Assembly (NCBI RefSeq): GCF_006636205.1
Contig: NZ_VIGB01000003.1
Span: 434,001 to 498,000, forward strand
Reading direction: 5' to 3'
Length of the DNA: 64,000 bases
Origin: Kitasatospora acidiphila
GTDB taxonomy: Bacteria; Actinomycetota; Actinomycetes; Streptomycetales; Streptomycetaceae
This document shows positions 47,756 to 56,020 of this stretch, piece after piece. Below the pieces are notes generated by a model. That model was not told where the DNA came from, made no database searches, and was given only the letters and a program-made list of their open reading frames with translations. The position numbers were made by a program, and so were the translations under genes. Position 1 is the stretch's first letter; every line of letters begins with the position of its first letter.

Positions 47756-48317
47756 ACCCGGATGGTAGCCCCGGGCTGCCCGGACACCGCAGCTCAGTGG
47801 ACCCGCAACGGCACCGGCATGCGACGGCCTCAGAACGGGTCGCAGCCTGAGCGACCACGGCCATGGACCTGCGGTCTGGTCAACAGCGTTGACCGCAAGG
47901 CCCCCTGGCTGCTCGAGGCCCGCGTGCGCACGCGCAGACCCGCCCGAGGTCGAGGTCCCTGACGGGTACTCGAACCCGCGGGAGCCCGCCGAGAGCTCGC
48001 TCGCCACCGCCTGCGAACTCAGCACGGCCGGGCCGACGTTCTCCAACACGGCGGCCTTGATCGCGGTGGTCGAGGACAGTTCCAGCAGCAGCGGTTCCTG
48101 GGCGAGGCCGCTGTGGGTGGCCAGCGCGCGCGCTCCAGGTGGCAGCGGGTGCGTTGCCAAGGGGCCCCGACGACCGAGCGGCCTGCCGAGCAGTCGATCA
48201 CTTGTATTGGCCCGCAAGCGACTTGGACCCGTGGATGATGACTACTATGAACATGAACCCAGCCCCGCGCACTGCGGTACGCGGGGACACCCGAGACGCG
48301 GAAACGCGGGAGGCGCC
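47756..48317. other. Intergenic region upstream of the STAND/TPR module
   Basis: 562 bp without a credible gene; an open plus-strand frame from 47889 runs into the next gene but has poor coding character before 48318. A 17-bp palindrome GGTCAAC-AGC-GTTGACC lies at 47878-47894. TTGGAC (48223-48228) and TATGAA (48246-48251), 17 bp apart, form a candidate promoter for the next gene. GGGAGGCGCC just before 48318 is its ribosome site. Confidence 0.4.
47878..47894. promoter_or_regulatory. Palindrome GGTCAAC-N3-GTTGACC
   Basis: It shares the CAAC-N3-GTTG core with the two TetR operators at 53421 and 54226, but lacks their outer CGCAAC/GTTGCG arms. It may be a weaker or unrelated site. Confidence 0.3.
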
Positions 48318-48728
48318 ATGAGCGATGCCGTCATACTCGCCCAGGAGATCACGCCGTATGTCGCAGCCGCAGTGAGCGCCTACGGGGCAGCGGTGCTCAC
48401 CCAGGTCGAGCAACACGCCGCTGATGCCACCGTATCGTGCGGTCAGCGGCTGCTGCGTCGTCTGCTCCGCCGGACAGGGCCCGAGCAGGAAGCGGTGGCT
48501 GGCGCGGTCAATGATCTCGCTGGTGATCCCAAGGACGTTGACCTGCAAGCCGGACTGCGTCTGGCGATCCGCCGGGCTCTCCAGGCAGACGCGCAGCTCG
48601 CCTCTGACATTGCCGCCGTGCCCCGCCCCACGGTGGCCATGACCGCCTCCGGTGAGCGTTCCGTCGCCGCGCACACCGTCCACGGCAACATCACCACCGG
48701 AGACAACCACCCTCCCACCACGCCATGA
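48318..48728 (+). CDS. Small partner protein of the STAND/TPR module
   Basis: 136 residues from ATG 48318 (GGGAGG upstream). N-terminal 100 residues are helical (ITPYVAAAVSAYGAAVLTQVEQHA, LLRRLLRR, then acidic AVNDLAGDPKDVDLQAGLRLAIRRAL). The C-terminal end carries GERSVAAHTVHGNITTGD, closely matching GERSVAAYSLSGTVFTGD at the N terminus of the next protein. The stop overlaps the next start (ATGA). No catalytic motif is recognised. The shared motif suggests the two proteins meet through the same oligomerisation or tethering element. Confidence 0.6.
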   Translation: MSDAVILAQEITPYVAAAVSAYGAAVLTQVEQHAADATVSCGQRLLRRLLRRTGPEQEAVAGAVNDLAGDPKDVDLQAGLRLAIRRALQADAQLASDIAAVPRPTVAMTASGERSVAAHTVHGNITTGDNHPPTTP

Positions 48729-51502
48729 CCACGTTCTCCCAGCCCGACCCTGGTGGGGAGCCGGCCATCCACATCGAGACGCGTGGTGAACGCTCCGTCG
48801 CCGCGTACAGCCTCTCCGGAACGGTCTTCACCGGAGACATCCGCGCTCCTGTGGTGCTCCCGGAGCCTTCTCAAGTCCCTTCTCCGGCCGAGTTGCACAA
48901 CCTACCCCGGCCTGTCCAGGCGTCGTTCATGGGGCGTAGCAGGGAGCTGCGCAAGCTGGAAGAAGCCGTACGCGCAGGGCACGGCCCGGCCACACAGGTG
49001 GTCACGCAAGCCGTGGCTGGGCTGGGTGGGATCGGCAAGTCCATGCTGGCCCTGCACTACGCGCACGCCCATCGCCGGGAGTATTCGGCCACTTGGTGGG
49101 TCGCCGCCCAGAGCCCGGACACCATCACCGCTTCGCTGGCGAACCTGGCGCGTCGCCTCCTGCCACGCTGGGACACCAGCAGCTTCCCCGACGACGACCT
49201 GGCGACCTGGGCCTTGGCCTGGCTGCAGCAACACCCTGGCTGGTTACTCGTCTTCGACAACGCCACCCACCCCGATCACCTCGCCCCCTACCTCGCCCAA
49301 GCCACCTCCGGCGCATGCTTGATCACCAGTCGGCTCGCCACCGGTTGGCGTCGTGTCACCCCCCGTCCGCTGCTCCGCCTCGATGTCCTGCCTATCCGGC
49401 CCGCCACCCGCCTCCTGCTCCACCTCGCCGAACGGGGCACCGCTCCCGAGGAGCGCAGTCAAGCCCGCGTCCTGGCCAAGGAGCTGGGCTGCTTTCCGCT
49501 CGCCCTCACCCACGCGGGCGTGTACATCGCACGCATACAGACCACCTTCGCCGGTTATTGCGACCTCTTCCGCGCTCAGCCGAAAAAGGTGTTCTCCAGC
49601 GCCGGCGATCCGGACACCATCACCATCGCCCGCACCTGGCGGATCACCCTCGACGTCCTCGCCGACCGGCACCCGTACGCCGTCGGGCTCCTGCGCGTCC
49701 TCGCCTGGCTCGGCCCCGATCGCCTCGCTCGCGACGTGGTCACCGGAAACCTTCTCGATGCCGCCGAGATCAACGATGGCATAGCGCACCTGGCCGACTT
49801 CAGCATGATCACCTTGGATGAGTACTCGATCACCACTCACCGCCTCGTCCAGGCTCTCGCCCGAACCCCGGACCCGGACGACCCTCACCGACAGGCGAGC
49901 GACATCGACCATGCCTGCGACCTGGCAGCGGCCGTTCTGGCACAGGCGATCCCGGACGGATCCGGGGGCGTCGCCGAGTGGCCGCGCTGGCGCGCGCTGC
50001 AGCCCCACATCGAGGCCCACATCACCCACAGACGGTCCCGCGACGACACCCCGGACACCGCGTTCGTCCTTCACGCCACCGCCGATTTCCTGCTCGGGCA
50101 GGGCCAGGTCGCTCAGGCGATCGCCTACGGCGAGCGCGCCTTGACTGCCCGCACAGATCTCTACGGGCCGGACGCTCGCGCCACGCTGGTCAGCCGCGGC
50201 AACCTCGCGAACGCCTATCAGGCGGCGGGGGACATAGGCCGGGCCATGGCCCTGCTCGAGCAGACCCTCGAGGACAGCGAACGGCTGCTGGGCTCCGATC
50301 ACCAAACCACCCTGGCCTCCCGCAACAACCTCGCCCGCGCCTATGAGGCGGCTGGGGACTTGGGCCGTGCCATACCTCTGTTCGAACAGGTTCTTGAGGA
50401 TCACGAGCGGGTGCTGGGCCCCGATCACCAGGACACCCCGGCCTGCCGCAACAACCTCGCACACGCATACCGGTCGGCGGGGAACCTGAGCCGGGCCATA
50501 CCCCTGTTCCGGCAGACCATCGCAAACGCCGAGCGGGTGCTGGGCCCCGACCACCCCCAAACCCTGGCCTCCCGCAACAACCTGGCGAACACCTACGCAG
50601 AGGCGGGGGACCTCAAGCAGGCCATATCCCTGTTCGAACACGTCCTCAAGGATCGCGAGCGGGTCCTCGGTCCCGACCACGTCGCTACCCTGAGCTCCCG
50701 CAACAACCTAGCGGGCGCCTTGCTGCAGGCAGGAGACCTGAGCAGAGCCACTCGGCTGTACACGCAGACCCTCAAGGACCGCGAGCGGCTGCTGGGCCCG
50801 AATCACCCCCACACCCTGAACTCACGCAACAACCTCGCGAACGCCTACCAGGAGGCGGGGGACCTGGAACGAGCCACCCGCCTGTTCGAGCAGACTCTCG
50901 AGGACCGTGAGCGAGTGTTGGGCCCCGACCACCCCGACACCCTCGGCTCCCGCAGCAACCTGGCGAGCGCCTACCGATCGGCAGGGGACCTCGATCGGGC
51001 CGCGCCTCTGTTCGAGCAGCTCCTCGCGCACGTGGAACGGGTACTGGGGCCCGACAACCCCGGCACCCTGAACTCCCGCAACAACCTTGCAGGCGTCTGG
51101 CTGCGGGCGGGGGACGTGGGTCGGGCCATCCGCTTGTACGAGCAGATCCTCAGGGACCGTGAGCGGGTGCTGGGCCCCGACCACCCCGACACCCTGACCT
51201 CCCGCAACAACCTCGCGAACGCCTACTTCTTATTGGGGGACTTGAACCGGGCCATCCGCCTGTCGGAGCAGACTGTTGCGGACTCTGAGCGGGTGCTCGG
51301 CCCCGACCACCCTCGCACCCTGGCTGCCCGCAACAACCTCGCGGGCGCCTGGGTACTGGCAGGGGACCCGGCGAAGGGCGTGCGTCTGTTCGCGCAGAGC
51401 GTTGCGGTCGCCGAGCGGGTGCTCGGCCCCGACCATCCCGACACCCTGACCTACCGCACCTACTTGGCCAACGCCTACAAGGCGATGGGGGACCCGGGCT
51501 AG
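48725..51502 (+). CDS. STAND/NB-ARC-type ATPase with eleven tetratricopeptide repeats
   Basis: 925 residues. N-terminal motif GERSVAAYSLSGTVFTGD (17-34), then an NB-ARC-like ATPase with Walker A in AVAGLGGIGKSMLALHYA (near 100) and Walker B in GWLLVFDNA (about 172-180). A winged-helix-like region follows to about 400. From about 470 come eleven 42-residue TPR units with the constant RVLGPDHPDTLxSRNNLAxAY core. STAND ATPases oligomerise on ligand recognition by the repeats; in streptomycetes such proteins are signalling or conflict-related, with no fixed pathway. Two TTA codons (49244-49246 and 51230-51232) suggest bldA-dependent late expression. The TAG stop lies inside a twelfth TPR unit that continues in frame, so this copy looks prematurely ended. 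Confidence 0.85.
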   Translation: MTTFSQPDPGGEPAIHIETRGERSVAAYSLSGTVFTGDIRAPVVLPEPSQVPSPAELHNLPRPVQASFMGRSRELRKLEEAVRAGHGPATQVVTQAVAGLGGIGKSMLALHYAHAHRREYSATWWVAAQSPDTITASLANLARRLLPRWDTSSFPDDDLATWALAWLQQHPGWLLVFDNATHPDHLAPYLAQATSGACLITSRLATGWRRVTPRPLLRLDVLPIRPATRLLLHLAERGTAPEERSQARVLAKELGCFPLALTHAGVYIARIQTTFAGYCDLFRAQPKKVFSSAGDPDTITIARTWRITLDVLADRHPYAVGLLRVLAWLGPDRLARDVVTGNLLDAAEINDGIAHLADFSMITLDEYSITTHRLVQALARTPDPDDPHRQASDIDHACDLAAAVLAQAIPDGSGGVAEWPRWRALQPHIEAHITHRRSRDDTPDTAFVLHATADFLLGQGQVAQAIAYGERALTARTDLYGPDARATLVSRGNLANAYQAAGDIGRAMALLEQTLEDSERLLGSDHQTTLASRNNLARAYEAAGDLGRAIPLFEQVLEDHERVLGPDHQDTPACRNNLAHAYRSAGNLSRAIPLFRQTIANAERVLGPDHPQTLASRNNLANTYAEAGDLKQAISLFEHVLKDRERVLGPDHVATLSSRNNLAGALLQAGDLSRATRLYTQTLKDRERLLGPNHPHTLNSRNNLANAYQEAGDLERATRLFEQTLEDRERVLGPDHPDTLGSRSNLASAYRSAGDLDRAAPLFEQLLAHVERVLGPDNPGTLNSRNNLAGVWLRAGDVGRAIRLYEQILRDRERVLGPDHPDTLTSRNNLANAYFLLGDLNRAIRLSEQTVADSERVLGPDHPRTLAARNNLAGAWVLAGDPAKGVRLFAQSVAVAERVLGPDHPDTLTYRTYLANAYKAMGDPG
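50155..51490 (+). repeat. 126-bp tandem coding repeats (TPR units)
   Basis: Eleven consecutive units of 42 codons. The word around CGGGTGCTGGGCCCCGA returns every 126 bp (for example about 50408, 50534 and 50660). Units are similar enough for recombination to change their number. Confidence 0.8.
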
Positions 51503-51713
51503 GTCATGCCGCCGTTCGAGCAGGCGCTCGCGGATACGGAATCGCCGCAGAGTCCGATCACCTCCGGGCACGATCCTCCGGGCGATTCCTTGGACGCCCT
51601 CGCCCTCTTGGACACGATCAACATGCTACCGCCGGGTCAGTCCAGCGGGGTTGGCGCCGGCAGGGCTGCGGTTCCGTTCCGCCGGGACACCTCAGGCCAC
51701 GGCGGACACTGGC
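51503..51713 (+). other. Remnant of a twelfth TPR after the stop, then spacer
   Basis: Directly after the TAG, in the same frame, VMPPFEQALADTE matches the start of a TPR unit (compare AIPLFEQVLEDHE), where the stop replaces the usual Arg/Lys codon. Beyond about 51545 the similarity fades. No other gene is seen before the end of the convergent amine oxidase gene. Confidence 0.55.
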
Positions 51714-53369
51714 TCAGACCTGTGCCGTGATCTCCGCCGCCACCCGCTCCCCCGACGCCACGGCCGCGTTGAGGGTCGCATTGTCGACGTCGGTGTGCTC
51801 GCCGGCGAAGTGGATCCGACCCTCCTGGAGGGCCTCGTAGCCGGCGAACGTGGTGTACTGCCCGACGCCGTAGTAGTGGTAGGAGCCCAGGTGCCAGGGG
51901 TCGAGCGACCAGTGGTCCTCGTAGGCGAGGCCGTTGAAGGCGGCCGTGGTCCCGGGGTAGACCTGCTCGATCTGGCCGAGGAACCAGTCCACGTCGGCGG
52001 CCGGGGCCGGGCCGTGGGCGGTGCCGGTGAGGACCGAGCGTGCGGTGTTCCCTCCCGGGAAGTTGACCAGCAGAGCCGGGCCGCCATTGCGTCCGAGCTG
52101 GACCGAGCCGTCCCAGGCGGTCTGGTAGCCGCTCGGGGCGGTGTTGCTGACGCCGTTGTAGCCGAGGGCGGGCCAGGTCTTCGCCTGCACCTGGGTGACC
52201 AGCTTCGCGTGCTGGCCCATTCCCTGCTGCTGGATCGCCTGCAGCTTCAAGGGCGTCAGGCCGGCCCTGGTCAGGTCCACCGCGCGCAGGGTACTGAACG
52301 GCAGGGCGAGGACCAGGTGGTCGGCCGGGACGCAGACCGGTGGGCCGCCGCCGGTGCAGTCGAAGGTGCAGGTGTAGCTGCCGTCTGCGTTGCGCACCAC
52401 CGCGACCAGCTGGTAGCCCTGCTGCACGGCGCCCACGGGCAGTTGGGCGACCATCCGGCTGGCCAATTGGTCGTTGCCGCCGACGAGGTGGTACTTCTCG
52501 TCGAAGCCGGCGCCGCCGTCGAAGGTCGAGGAGTTGCCCAGGAAGCCGATCATGCCGATCGCCGAGGACTGCGCGGCCTCGCCGCCGCCCTGCAGTTGGA
52601 TGGACTGGATCAGCTGGCTCAGTGCGGAGCCGGTGGGCAGGCCGATCTCGGCCAGGTAGTCGAGGCAGGAGAGCCGGTCGAGCCGCTGCGCCTCGGCGGT
52701 CGCGCTGTTCCAGCGCGGGGTGCCCATGGCGGCGTAGGAGGCGGCGAAGGCGGTGTAGGCCTCGGCGACCCAGTCGTTCTGCTGCTGCGGGCCGTCGTAC
52801 CGCGCGCCGTTGAACCAGCCGGCGTAGCTGCCCGAGTCGAGTGAACCGCCGTTGGCGTACTCGGTCTTGAGCCCGAAGGAGGCGGCGAGCCGGAGCACGG
52901 CGGTGTCGGTGGAGCTGATGAAGGAGCCGCCGTGCTCGCTGACCATGTCGTTCGCGAAGAAGCCGCGCAGCGACCAGCACCTACCTCCGAGGTGGGTGGT
53001 GTCGGCCTCGTAGACGGTGGCGGCGAGCGGTCGGTGGCCGGTCCAGAGCTGGTGCGCGCAGCGCAGCCCGGCGAGGCCTGCGCCGACGATGACGATGCGC
53101 GGCGCGGCGGCGGAGTTCGGCGCGGCGGCCGCGCGGGTGGCGGCGGGCAGCGCGGCGACTGCCGCCGCGCCGGCGCCTGCGGCGAGCAGCTGACGGCGGT
53201 TCAGTTGATGTTCAGCCCGCTCGGCCCGCTCGCCGGCGACCTCGGCGACGGGCATCCCGCGCCGTCGGGCCTCGCCCTCCAGCCAGAAGGCGAGGCCGAG
53301 GCCGTCCGGCAGTCCGGTGCGGGTGGTGGCGGGGAGTTGGGTGGTCGGTCTGGCAGGTTCCTGGTCCAT
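51714..53369 (-). CDS. Tat-exported flavin monoamine oxidase
   Basis: 551 residues from ATG 53369 (AGAGGGG upstream). After about 55 residues a twin-arginine-type signal follows: NRRQLLAAGAGAAAVAALPA with an Ala-rich cleavage region. Then the FAD motif RIVIVGAGLAGLRCAHQL, GGRCWSLRG, an amine-oxidase substrate domain, and the C-terminal FAD segment GRIHFAGEHTDVDNATLNAAVASGERVA (outline). It oxidises a primary or secondary amine to an aldehyde with H2O2 formation, outside the cytoplasm. An operator palindrome 50 bp upstream links it to the adjacent TetR gene and the amidohydrolase operon. Confidence 0.88.
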   Translation of the reverse strand: MDQEPARPTTQLPATTRTGLPDGLGLAFWLEGEARRRGMPVAEVAGERAERAEHQLNRRQLLAAGAGAAAVAALPAATRAAAAPNSAAAPRIVIVGAGLAGLRCAHQLWTGHRPLAATVYEADTTHLGGRCWSLRGFFANDMVSEHGGSFISSTDTAVLRLAASFGLKTEYANGGSLDSGSYAGWFNGARYDGPQQQNDWVAEAYTAFAASYAAMGTPRWNSATAEAQRLDRLSCLDYLAEIGLPTGSALSQLIQSIQLQGGGEAAQSSAIGMIGFLGNSSTFDGGAGFDEKYHLVGGNDQLASRMVAQLPVGAVQQGYQLVAVVRNADGSYTCTFDCTGGGPPVCVPADHLVLALPFSTLRAVDLTRAGLTPLKLQAIQQQGMGQHAKLVTQVQAKTWPALGYNGVSNTAPSGYQTAWDGSVQLGRNGGPALLVNFPGGNTARSVLTGTAHGPAPAADVDWFLGQIEQVYPGTTAAFNGLAYEDHWSLDPWHLGSYHYYGVGQYTTFAGYEALQEGRIHFAGEHTDVDNATLNAAVASGERVAAEITAQV

Positions 53370-53420
53370 GGCAGATCCCCTCTCTCGGGGTGAGAACGGT
53401 TGCCCTGGAGTGAACGGCTC

Positions 53421-53447
53421 CGCAACGGCGTTGTCAACAGCGTTGCG
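53421..53447. promoter_or_regulatory. TetR operator at the amine oxidase promoter
   Basis: 27-bp dyad of form CGCAAC-N3-GTTG-N-CAAC-N3-GTTGCG, 11 of 13 pairs complementary, 52 bp before the amine oxidase start. The same architecture occurs at 54226-54256. Confidence 0.75.
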
Positions 53448-53466
53448 CAAACCGGCCGTTGCCGGG

Positions 53467-54192
53467 CTACGCGGCCAGCTCCGCCGCCCTCCGCTCGATC
53501 GCCGTGATCAGCGCCTCGACCCGAGCGCGGTAGACCCCGTCCTGGGTGACCTGTGCCAACTCCTCGGCCACCGCCGTGATCTGCGGAAACGCGACCGGAT
53601 CGACCAGCCGGTACTCCCGGGTCCAGGAGGCTTCGTCGGCCGCCCGTGCCTCGGCGGAGAAGAGCAGGTAGGCGGCACGCTGGCCGACCAGGGCGAGCAG
53701 CGAGTCGCCGACCATCCGGTAGTGGACTGCCGCCTCGGCGCCGGTCAGGCCGGCCTCGGTGACCGCGCCCAGGATCAGCTCGACGACGCGGAACTCGTTG
53801 GCCCGTCGGGTGGTTCGGCTGGCCATCGCGGAGGCGACGGCCGGGTACTTGAGGGCGACCGCGAGCGAGCCGTCGGCCAGGGCGCGGATCCGGTCCTGCC
53901 AGCCCAGGCCCTCGGGGATGCTGTCCAGGACCTCGCCGAGGGTGCGGTCGGCCACTTCCAGCAGCAGGTCGTCCTTGTCGCGGAAGTGCCGGTAGACGGC
54001 GGTCGGATCGGCGCCGAGCTCCTCACCGAGGCGCCGCACGGTGAAGGCGTCCGCGCTGCCGCGGGCGGCTATGCGCAGGCTGGCTTCGATGATCGTTTCG
54101 GGGCTGAGCTGGCTTCCGGAACGCCGGTTGCGCGCGCGGGCGGGTGGCGCCGCAGCCCGCGGGGTCGACGGGTTCGAGGCTGTATTCGACAT
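53467..54192 (-). CDS. TetR-family repressor of the amine/amide utilisation genes
   Basis: 241 residues. HTH at about residues 30-78: ETIIEASLRIAARGSADAFTVRRLGEELGADPTAVYRHFRDKDDLL in outline; a Tet repressor-type C-terminal domain follows (ALADGSLAVALKYPAVASAM, EAAVHYRMVGDSLLALVG). It diverges from the amidohydrolase gene and is flanked on both sides by copies of one operator. The simplest reading is that it represses itself, the amine oxidase and the amidohydrolase-transporter operon until an inducer appears. Confidence 0.88.
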   Translation of the reverse strand: MSNTASNPSTPRAAAPPARARNRRSGSQLSPETIIEASLRIAARGSADAFTVRRLGEELGADPTAVYRHFRDKDDLLLEVADRTLGEVLDSIPEGLGWQDRIRALADGSLAVALKYPAVASAMASRTTRRANEFRVVELILGAVTEAGLTGAEAAVHYRMVGDSLLALVGQRAAYLLFSAEARAADEASWTREYRLVDPVAFPQITAVAEELAQVTQDGVYRARVEALITAIERRAAELAA

Positions 54193-54225
54193 GGTGCCGC
54201 CAGTGTAACGATGGGACCCCCGCTC

Positions 54226-54256
54226 TGCGCAACACCGTTGACAACACCGTTGCGCA
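54226..54256. promoter_or_regulatory. TetR operator between the repressor and the amidohydrolase genes
   Basis: 31-bp dyad with arms TGCGCAAC and GTTGCGCA and inner GTTG-A-CAAC; 12 of 15 pairs match. It lies 34 bp from the repressor start and 44 bp from the amidohydrolase start, so it can control both directions. Confidence 0.8.
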
Positions 54257-54299
54257 GCGCTTCACTCCTCCTCACCACCACTCGGGGAGGGACCCGCCC

Positions 54300-55988
54300 A
54301 TGGCTCCTGACGCAGCGTCAATCCAACGATCATCACGCCGCCCTGCCGACTTGCTCTTCCGCGGCGGCCGGGTGTTCACCGCGACCGGCACCGAGCCGGT
54401 ACCGGCCGCCGTCGCCGTCCGCGCCGGACGCATCCTCGCGGTCGGCGACGAGCGCGAGTTGCACGAGCAGCTGACCGCGCCGACGACCGAGGTGATCGAC
54501 CTCGACGGCGGGCTGCTGGCGCCCGGGTTCCAGGACGCCCATGTGCATCCCGTCATCGCCGGAGTGCAGCTGCTCCGCTGCGACCTGTCCGAACAGCGCG
54601 GCGTCGAGGGCTACTTGGCGACCGTCGCCGCCTACGCGGCCGAGCATCCGGAGGCCGAATGGATCTGCGGTGGCGGCTGGTCGATGGACGCCTTCCCCGA
54701 CGGCATCCCCACCCGGGCCATGCTCGACGCCGTCGTCCCGCACCGCCCGGTGCTGCTCACCAACCGCGACGGGCACGGCGCCTGGGTCAACACCCGCGCC
54801 CTGGAGGTGGCCCGGGTGGACCGCCACACCGTGGACCCCGCCGACGGCCGGATCGAGCGCGAGCCGGACGGCACCCCGGTCGGCACCCTCCAGGAGGGGG
54901 CCATGGACCTGGTGGCCAGGCACGTCCCGGTCGCCACACCGGCCCAGGCGCGGGCCGGTCTGCTGGCCGCCCAGCGGTACCTGTTCTCACTCGGCGTCAC
55001 CGCCTGGCAGGACGCCATGATCGGCAGCTTTCCCGGCAACCCGGACAACTACCCCGTCTACCTGGACGCGGCCCGCGACGGTTCACTGGAAGCCCGGGTC
55101 GTGGGCGCACTCTGGTGGGACCGTCGGCGCGGCCCGGAGCAGATCCCCGAGCTGGTGGAACGCCGACTGCACGGCCGGATCGGCCGGTTCAACGCCACCA
55201 CCGTCAAGATCATGCAGGACGGCATCGCGGAGAACTTCACCGCGAGCATGCTGGAGCCCTACCTCGACGCCTGCGGCTGCGCCACCGCCAACGCGGGCCT
55301 CAGCTTCGTCGAGCCGGCCGTGCTCCGCGCAGCCGTGCCCCAACTCGACGCGCTCGGCTTCCAGTTGCACTTCCATGCGCTCGGCGACCGGGCCGTCCGC
55401 GAGGTGCTCGACGCGCTGGAGCTGGCCCGGGCCATGAACGGCGCCAACGACAACCGCCACCACCTGGCCCACCTCCAGGTCGTCCACCCGGACGACGTCA
55501 AGAGGTTCGCCGAACTCGGCGCCGCCGCCAACATCCAGGCCCTCTGGGCGGCCCACGAACCGCAGATGGACGAGCTCACCATCCCGTTCCTCGGCCCCGA
55601 ACGGGCCGCCCTGCAGTACCCGTTCGGCGATCTGGCCCGGGCCGGCGCGCGGCTGGTCGCGGGCAGCGACTGGTCGGTGAGCAGCCCCAACCCGCTCTGG
55701 GGCATCCATGTCGCCGTCAACCGCCGGGCGGTTGACGCCAACGCCGACCGTCAACCCTTCTACCCGGAGCAGGCGCTGACGCTAGCCCAGGCCTTCACCG
55801 CCTACACGGCCGGCAGCGCTTGGGCGAACCACCTCGACGCCGAGACCGGCACCGTCGAACCCGGCAAGTGCGCCGACCTGGTGGTGCTCGACCGGGACCC
55901 GTTCGCGGGCCCGGCCGAGGAGATCGGCTCCGCCAAGGTCCGGATGACCTTCGTCGACGGGCAGCCCGTCCACATCGCCACCAGCTGA
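54300..55988 (+). CDS. YtcJ-like amidohydrolase (N-substituted formamide deformylase family)
   Basis: 562 residues from ATG 54300 (GGGGAGGGA upstream). Urease-superfamily landmarks: the first metal site DAHVHP (about residue 79-84), the Lys-containing TVKIMQDGIAENFTASML (about 303), His in LHFHALGDRA (about 358), HHLAHLQVVHPDD, and Asp in LVAGSDWSVSSPNPLWG (about 460), plus the C-terminal PGKCADLVVLDRDPF. The family includes enzymes that hydrolyse N-substituted formamides and related amides to free amines. It heads an operon with a peptide-type ABC importer and an amine oxidase, so it likely releases an amine from an imported amide. No signal peptide, so it is cytoplasmic. Confidence 0.87.
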   Translation: MAPDAASIQRSSRRPADLLFRGGRVFTATGTEPVPAAVAVRAGRILAVGDERELHEQLTAPTTEVIDLDGGLLAPGFQDAHVHPVIAGVQLLRCDLSEQRGVEGYLATVAAYAAEHPEAEWICGGGWSMDAFPDGIPTRAMLDAVVPHRPVLLTNRDGHGAWVNTRALEVARVDRHTVDPADGRIEREPDGTPVGTLQEGAMDLVARHVPVATPAQARAGLLAAQRYLFSLGVTAWQDAMIGSFPGNPDNYPVYLDAARDGSLEARVVGALWWDRRRGPEQIPELVERRLHGRIGRFNATTVKIMQDGIAENFTASMLEPYLDACGCATANAGLSFVEPAVLRAAVPQLDALGFQLHFHALGDRAVREVLDALELARAMNGANDNRHHLAHLQVVHPDDVKRFAELGAAANIQALWAAHEPQMDELTIPFLGPERAALQYPFGDLARAGARLVAGSDWSVSSPNPLWGIHVAVNRRAVDANADRQPFYPEQALTLAQAFTAYTAGSAWANHLDAETGTVEPGKCADLVVLDRDPFAGPAEEIGSAKVRMTFVDGQPVHIATS

Positions 55989-56020
55989 CTCATCGTCAAT
56001 TCCACTTCTGGAGGCTCATC

